Part shown: positions 49,804-54,470 of the stretch, piece after piece
Layout: each line of letters opens with the position of its first letter
Position numbering within the stretch: the first letter of the stretch is position 1
From: Balneolaceae bacterium
GTDB lineage: Bacteria; Bacteroidota; Rhodothermia; Balneolales; Balneolaceae
Direction: 5' to 3'
DNA: 54,470 nt
Assembly: GCA_007134695.1 (NCBI GenBank)
Contig: SLKI01000034.1
Span: 1-54,470 of the forward strand
Position numbers and translations under genes: made by a program
The notes under the pieces: model-generated
Seen by the model: only the letters and a program-made list of their open reading frames with translations
Database searches by the model: none
Told to the model about the DNA's origin: nothing

Positions 49804-50736
49804 ATGCGTGTTTTTATAACTCTGTTTATCATCTTGCTAATGGCTGCCTGCAGTAAAGAACCGATGACCTACGATTTCGACCTTCAGGGGCACCGGGGCG
49901 CCCGTGGACTGCTGCCCGAAAACACGATACCGAGCTTTAAAAAAGCGGTCGATTACCGGGTAGATACCGTTGAGTTTGATGTGGTCGTTACTGCAGACCG
50001 CCGGATCCTGGTCTCTCACGAGCCGTGGTTCAATCACAAAATCTCCACTGCACCGGACGGACTTCCGGTTCGCCGTCGGCAGGCTCAGGGCCACAATATA
50101 TTTCAGATGACCTATGAAGAGACCCGCCGATATGATGTCGGTCGTCGGGGCAACCCGGACTTCCCGATGCAGGAACCGATTCCGGCGATCAAGCCGCTGA
50201 TGATCGATGCAATTCTTGCAGTTGAGCAGTATGCGGCCGATCAGGGCCTCGATCCGGTCCGGTACAGCATCGAGACCAAGAGTGATACCTCCTGGTATAA
50301 CAGCATGGTTCCGGAGCCGGAGGAGTTTGCGCAACTGTTATATGATGAGTTAACTTCTGAGCCGTTTGAAGGGCTCGATCTGCTCGATCGGGTGATCGTG
50401 CAATCCTTTGATCCGGCTACGCTGATAGCATTAAGGGAGCTTGACCCTGATATCGCCCAGGCGATGCTCATTTCGGAACGCAGAGATCGGGGCTCACTTT
50501 TCGACCGCTATCTTGACACACTGGGATACACTCCCGAAATCTGGAGCCCGCGCTATCAAATCGTCTCTCGAGAGATGGTCGAGGAGGCGCACCGGCGAGG
50601 TATGAAAGTGATTCCCTGGACGGTGAATCGATCTAAAGATATGAGAAGCCTGCTCGAGATGGGGGTAGATGGCCTGATAACCGATTATCCGAACCGGGCC
50701 CAGCAATTTCGCCCCGGCATCCGGATTCCAGGCTAA
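49804..50736 (+). CDS. glycerophosphodiester phosphodiesterase, lipoprotein
   Basis: 310 residues with SPase II signal (FITLFIILLMAAC). GDPD motifs: LQGHRGARGLLPENTIPSF (catalytic His), VEFDVVVTADRRILVSHEP (Glu/Asp metal ligands and second His), and C-terminal VIPWTVN ... GVDGLITDYP. It splits glycerophosphodiesters into glycerol 3-phosphate and an alcohol in the periplasm. It converges on ndk with 16 bases between stops. Confidence 0.92.
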   Translation: MRVFITLFIILLMAACSKEPMTYDFDLQGHRGARGLLPENTIPSFKKAVDYRVDTVEFDVVVTADRRILVSHEPWFNHKISTAPDGLPVRRRQAQGHNIFQMTYEETRRYDVGRRGNPDFPMQEPIPAIKPLMIDAILAVEQYAADQGLDPVRYSIETKSDTSWYNSMVPEPEEFAQLLYDELTSEPFEGLDLLDRVIVQSFDPATLIALRELDPDIAQAMLISERRDRGSLFDRYLDTLGYTPEIWSPRYQIVSREMVEEAHRRGMKVIPWTVNRSKDMRSLLEMGVDGLITDYPNRAQQFRPGIRIPG

Positions 50737-50752
50737 ACAGGTGGCCGGCTTT

Positions 50753-51184
50753 TCAGGACTTGTTGGCAACCACTTCCTGTTCGCTAAAGAAGTAGGCAGC
50801 TTCGAGCTTGCCGTTTTCGACCGAATCGGATCCGTGAACGATATTCTCTCCCACACTGTCGGCAAAATCGGCACGGATGGTGCCCTCATCAGCCTCTTCG
50901 GGGTTAGTGGAACCAATCAGTTTGCGAAAATCCTCGATCGCATTCTCTTTTTCCAGGATCATTGGAACGCACGGGCCACTGCTCATGAATTCGACCAGGC
51001 TGTCAAAAAAGGGTTTTCCTTTGTGTACAGCGTAGAAACCGGCAGCTGTGTCCGGAGTCAGGCGAGTCATTTTCATCGCCAGTATGTCAAAACCGGCCTT
51101 CTGAATTCGCCGGGTAACCTCTCCGACCAGGTTTTTACGTACGCAGTCGGGTTTTAAAATCGTCAGTGTTCGTTCGATTGCCAT
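50753..51184 (-). CDS. ndk: nucleoside diphosphate kinase
   Basis: 143 residues, normal length. [16 protein letters not shown] and the phospho-His H117 in [22 protein letters not shown] are intact. It equalises NTP pools using ATP. Divergent from the histidine kinase gene over a 163-base AT-rich spacer with no clear motif. Confidence 0.97.
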   Translation of the reverse strand: MAIERTLTILKPDCVRKNLVGEVTRRIQKAGFDILAMKMTRLTPDTAAGFYAVHKGKPFFDSLVEFMSSGPCVPMILEKENAIEDFRKLIGSTNPEEADEGTIRADFADSVGENIVHGSDSVENGKLEAAYFFSEQEVVANKS

Positions 51185-51347
51185 GGAAATAGAGGCTTTT
51201 TATTAAGAATTTAGGTTCTGAAATTAATTTGGTTCTTGAATTAAGGGCGGCAAAAGATAAGATTTTCAACGGGCAATTTCCGTTTACAATTTTCAGTTTT
51301 CATTCAATTCCTATAGATTCTTATGAAATTTAAGACAGGCGGGTCTT

Positions 51348-52748
51348 ATGAATACACTGCTTATCGGTGTTGATAACGAATATAGGCAGATCCTTTTGGG
51401 AGCGTTAGAGTTGCGGCGTCATGAGGTTGACCTGATAGAGCCAACAGATCTCGACCCCGAGCGTATTGGAGAGCGGTCGGCGTCTCTGATAATCTTCAGT
51501 CATGTCGACGAACAGATTGTAGGCATGGTCCGCCGGATTGTAGCGGCCGATGCTGCAGACCGGCTTACACTGGTTTCGGTTCTCAGTCCCGAATCGATCG
51601 ATCAATTCAATGACCTGCTCGATGCGGGTATCGATCAGTGTATCGTCGAATCGATCTACGATGAACAGCGGCTCGACATTCGCCTCGCATTTGCCGAAAA
51701 ATTGGCCCGGGACAAAACTCAGCGGAGTATAATCGAGCAAAAACTGAGGGAGAGCGAGGCCCGATATCGAAGTATCGTCGAAACGACGGTCGATGCGATC
51801 ATTACGATAAACGATAAAGGGCTGATCCGTACCTTTAACAAAGCTGCCGAAAAGCTATTCAATTACAACGAATCGGAAGTGATTGGTAAAAATGTCCACA
51901 TCCTGATGCCGGAACCCTACAAAAGTGAACATGACGACTATATCGACAACTACCTGACAACCGGGAAGAAAAAGATTATCGGTCTGGGTCGCGAAGTAAC
52001 CGGCCGGAGAAAAAATGGGGAGACGTTTCCCATGTACCTGGCGGTCAGTGAAGCGAAAATACGCGGCAATCGCATCTTCACGGGAATTGTTCGGGATATC
52101 AGCGAGCAGCGGCGGCTTGAGCTGGAGATTTTGCGGACCAGCGAGCATGAACGCCGCCGAATCGGCCAGGATCTGCACGACGGGCTGGGCCAGATGTTGA
52201 CCGGCATCGGGCTTATTAGCCGCAGTGTGGCAAAAAATCTTGCCAAGGAGGAGCATCCGCTCGCCGATCAGGCCGAAGAGATCACCTCACAGATCAAAGA
52301 AGCGGATCAATATGCCCGGGAGCTGGCCAGAGGCCTTGTCCCGGTAGAGTTTGAAAGTGAAGGGCTAGTAGCTGCACTGGACCGTCTCACTTCCCACGCC
52401 GAAAAACTGTTTCGAATAACCTGTTCCTTCAGCTCCAACGGAACAATCGAACTGGAGGATTCTACGCACGTGACCCATCTCTACAGAATCGCACAGGAAG
52501 CGGTCAGCAATGCGGTCAAACACGGCGATGCGGATGAAGTTCGAATTCAGCTTGTGTCGAGTGAAGATCGGATACGGCTGAGAATTGACGATAACGGTAC
52601 CGGTTTTACCGAAGAGTGGGATGAAAAAGGCGGCCTGGGGGTCCGAATTATGCAGTTCAGGGCGAGCCTGATCGGGGCGAATCTGGAAATATCGGATTCC
52701 GGGATGGGCGGCGCGCGAGTTACCTGTACAATCCCTATAATTGGATAA
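51348..52748 (+). CDS. hybrid-like sensor kinase: pseudo-receiver, FixL-type PAS, HisKA_3 kinase
   Basis: 466 residues. Residues 1-120 have a receiver-like fold without the phosphoryl Asp (LIIFSHVDE). The PAS domain (138-250) reads NVHILMPEPYKSEHDDYIDNY ... IIGLGREVTG, matching FixL with the haem-ligand His at 195 (HDDYI) and the O2-sensing Arg at 215 (GLGR). The HisKA_3 phospho-His is H277 (RRRIGQDLHDGLGQ), then HATPase_c with AVSNAVKHGDA and DDNGTGF. There are no TM helices. It likely senses O2 or redox through haem and phosphorylates the NarL-type regulator 36 bases downstream. Confidence 0.88.
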   Translation: MNTLLIGVDNEYRQILLGALELRRHEVDLIEPTDLDPERIGERSASLIIFSHVDEQIVGMVRRIVAADAADRLTLVSVLSPESIDQFNDLLDAGIDQCIVESIYDEQRLDIRLAFAEKLARDKTQRSIIEQKLRESEARYRSIVETTVDAIITINDKGLIRTFNKAAEKLFNYNESEVIGKNVHILMPEPYKSEHDDYIDNYLTTGKKKIIGLGREVTGRRKNGETFPMYLAVSEAKIRGNRIFTGIVRDISEQRRLELEILRTSEHERRRIGQDLHDGLGQMLTGIGLISRSVAKNLAKEEHPLADQAEEITSQIKEADQYARELARGLVPVEFESEGLVAALDRLTSHAEKLFRITCSFSSNGTIELEDSTHVTHLYRIAQEAVSNAVKHGDADEVRIQLVSSEDRIRLRIDDNGTGFTEEWDEKGGLGVRIMQFRASLIGANLEISDSGMGGARVTCTIPIIG

Positions 52749-52784
52749 TATTAGAAATAGTGCTCAAACAATAGATTCTGACAT

Positions 52785-53444
52785 ATGGCAAACAAGAAAA
52801 AGGAGATCTACATTGTAGATGATCATCCGCTCATGCGAAAGGGGATGGCGATGACGCTGCAGAGTGAACTTGAATTTGACGTGGCTGGGCAGTCCGAAAC
52901 TGCGGAAGAGGCACTTCAGAACATACTGGATTTGAAACCGGATCTGGCAGTGATCGATATCTCACTGCCTGGGATGAATGGAATTGAGCTAATTAAAAAT
53001 CTTCTCAGCCAGCTGCCCGACCTGAAAATTCTGGTGGTATCGCGCCACGATGAGGAACTTTACGCCGAACGGGCGATTCGTGCGGGAGCCAAAGGTTATC
53101 TGATGAAGCTGGAAGCGGGAGATACACTGGTCAAGGCAGCCCGGCAGATCCTTAACGGAGGTATCTTTTTAAGTGAAGAGATCGGCAGCCAGATTATTAT
53201 GAAGATGACAACCGGCAAAGGGAATTCAAGCAGCGACCCGCTGGAGCTTCTCAGCGACCGGGAACTTGAGGTGTTTGAACTGACCGGCAAAGGGGAAACA
53301 ACAAAAGATATTGCACAAAAACTACATGTTTCGGTTAAAACGGTGGAGTCCTATCGTGCCCGCATCAAAGAGAAGATGGATTTGAAAAGTGCCAATGAAC
53401 TGCTTCGCCGTGCGGTTCAGTGGGTGGAAAAGAGCTCTATGTAA
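52785..53444 (+). CDS. NarL/FixJ-type response regulator
   Basis: 219 residues. Receiver domain with acidic pair YIVDDHP, phosphoryl Asp at 58 (LAVIDISLPG), Thr/Ser region VVSRH and Lys in GYLMKLE; LuxR HTH at about 150-210 (LSDRELEVFELTGKGETTKDIAQKLHVSVKTVESY). Cognate partner of the upstream kinase by operon structure. The HTH is the closest relative in the window to the stand-alone protein at 28665. Confidence 0.94.
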   Translation: MANKKKEIYIVDDHPLMRKGMAMTLQSELEFDVAGQSETAEEALQNILDLKPDLAVIDISLPGMNGIELIKNLLSQLPDLKILVVSRHDEELYAERAIRAGAKGYLMKLEAGDTLVKAARQILNGGIFLSEEIGSQIIMKMTTGKGNSSSDPLELLSDRELEVFELTGKGETTKDIAQKLHVSVKTVESYRARIKEKMDLKSANELLRRAVQWVEKSSM

Positions 53445-53457
53445 CCTCAGGCCTGCC

Positions 53458-53640
53458 TGATCCAATGACCGTCTATTTCCAGACCGGTTTGATCCAAGTC
53501 CGTCTACTCCCAGAGCTATATAATCTCAAGTTGCTCTAATCTCTTCCAGCCCTGAACTCTACTCACATGTAGGGGATCTTCCAAATACGTCTCTTTCATC
53601 CCATGGGCATTCGGGAACTCTACTCACATGTAGGGAATCT
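53458..53640. repeat. repeat cluster in the 383-base gap before the porin gene
   Basis: Two pairs of direct repeats: a 25-base pair at 53458-53483 and 53490-53514 (TGATCCAA..CCGTCTA), and a 26-base pair at 53554-53579 and 53615-53640 with one mismatch (GAACTCTACTCACATGTAGG). The second contains a CTAC/GTAG stem. They lie 190-370 bases upstream of the porin start. No gene is seen in the gap; the stretch just before the ATG is A-rich without a clear SD. Confidence 0.65.
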
Positions 53641-53827
53641 CCCCACACGTTATAGGGAATGCCCTGCATATGTTAACAGGAGGATTCCGTCAGCCGGCAA
53701 GCAAGTGATTTCCGACCTTGGTGACGAGTTATTCATCAAAGGATAACCCAGGTAGTCGAACTTGAGTGACCGACGGCTTAATTAAAGAGTTTTTTAAAAA
53801 TCAGTTATCAATAAAAAAACAAAGACA

Positions 53828-54470
53828 ATGAAAACATTTATCACAACCATCAGCCTGTTACTTGGTTCACTTCTGTTGCTGGATATGAACGCAATGGCGC
53901 AACAATACGACAGCAACTCTAGAGAACTACAGTTCTATCGTGCACCCGACTTTAACGGCCTTAATGTATTTGAGACGTCGAAGGAGACAGATGTGGAGTT
54001 CGACGGCGTTCGGATCCGTGTTGGCGGAGCCAATACGTTGCAGTTCCAGGGCTTGACCCAGAGCGGTACGTTTGCAGACTTGAACGACCTTTCGTCCAAC
54101 TTCAACCTGGCTACATCCAACCTGGACCTCGATGTTCAGCTTTATAACGGAGTGCGGATGCACTTGAGAACCTATCTCTCATCGCGCCACCACGCAGAAG
54201 CGTGGGTCAAGGGCGGCTACATGCAGGTCGACCGGCTCGACTTTATTCAGGATGGGTTTATGTCTGACCTGATGGATAAAGTGACGATCAAGGTGGGCCA
54301 TATGGAGGTCAACTACGGAGATGCTCACTTCCGCAGAAGTGACAACGGACAGGCGATCTATAACCCGTTTGTCGGCAATTATATTATGGATTCCTTCACC
54401 ACAGAAGTTGCCGGAGAGGTCTATTTCCAGCACAACGGATTTCTTGCCATGGTGGGTCTGACCAACGGCA
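53828..54470 (+). CDS. porin-like outer-membrane beta-barrel protein (cut by window end)
   Basis: 214 codons visible from ATG 53828, no stop before the window ends. Signal peptide FITTISLLLGSLLLLDMNAMA|QQ. Then strand-rich sequence with VEFDGVRIRVGGANTLQFQGLTQS, LDVQLYNGVRMHLRTYLSSRHHAEAWVKGGYMQVDRLDF and KVGHMEVNYGDAHFRRSD: the alternating aromatic pattern and GHMEVNYGDAHFRR segment resemble phosphate-selective porin O/P-type or DcaP-like barrels of Bacteroidota. An A-rich leader without SD is usual for strongly expressed genes in this phylum. Confidence 0.8.
   Translation, partial: MKTFITTISLLLGSLLLLDMNAMAQQYDSNSRELQFYRAPDFNGLNVFETSKETDVEFDGVRIRVGGANTLQFQGLTQSGTFADLNDLSSNFNLATSNLDLDVQLYNGVRMHLRTYLSSRHHAEAWVKGGYMQVDRLDFIQDGFMSDLMDKVTIKVGHMEVNYGDAHFRRSDNGQAIYNPFVGNYIMDSFTTEVAGEVYFQHNGFLAMVGLTNG

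Noticed and set aside
1-54470. tRNA, rRNA, riboswitch or prophage genes
   Set aside because: Intergenic regions were scanned by eye for tRNA-like cloverleaf ends, rRNA-conserved blocks, common riboswitch cores and phage genes; none was convincing.

Overview
The window looks like chromosome of a Bacteroidota-related bacterium, most likely Rhodothermota/Balneolota (Balneolaceae-like). This is inferred from gene content and style: secreted 6-bladed beta-propeller lipoproteins, DUF4412-type and M16 exported proteins, a DEDDh exonuclease fused to DnaE, a two-gene 5'-nucleotidase, weak ribosome-binding sites, and many SPase II lipoproteins. No rRNA, tRNA, IS element, prophage or CRISPR array was recognised. 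Most genes are core or housekeeping. One stretch, about 28.4-34.2 kb, is visibly AT-richer and accessory in character.

Layout. 0-3 kb: the end of lepB converges on rlmN, which lies behind a barrel-like outer-membrane protein. 3-4.7 kb: a K+ channel with two RCK domains. 4.8-11.6 kb (minus strand): oxyR, a phosphohexomutase, a P1B-4 metal ATPase and a DPP-IV-like peptidase, tightly packed. 11.8-13.1 kb: acylphosphatase, a truncated thpR remnant and an alpha/beta hydrolase. 13.1-14.7 kb: two exported proteins of unknown function. 15-19.2 kb: DnaE with a fused proofreading exonuclease. 19.5-25.8 kb: thioredoxin, a terminator, then a three-gene RND efflux operon joined by 4-base overlaps. 25.9-27.6 kb (minus): gdhA and an RsbW-like ATPase. 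27.9 kb: an HNH nuclease.

28.4-34.2 kb is the most unusual region. A stand-alone LuxR-type HTH protein is followed by two copies of one module: a 35-base element built round an imperfect palindrome, then 67-69 bases later a small exported Cys-rich peptide gene, then a 6-bladed beta-propeller protein. The two element copies differ at only two bases, and those two bases pair with each other in the dyad, so the change is compensatory. A third propeller and a PsbP/DUF1795-like protein lie between the modules. The first peptide gene has its signal-peptide codons broken by a T7 run.

34.4-45.4 kb: mnmA, a DUF4412-like protein, a split 5'-nucleotidase pair, ilvE, a UDG-like protein, PEP carboxylase, a small exported protein and a Cys/Met-metabolism PLP enzyme. 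45.6-50.7 kb: a catalytic/non-catalytic M16 protease pair, OsmC and GDPD. 50.7-53.4 kb: ndk, and a two-component pair whose kinase carries a FixL-like PAS with the haem-ligand histidine. The window ends inside an outer-membrane porin-like gene.

A recurring trait is short imperfect tandem duplication (15-36 bp units), both between genes and inside genes. Three lie in coding sequence: two at the mature N-termini of exported proteins and one in PEP carboxylase. All functional calls come from motif recognition by eye; no database search was possible.
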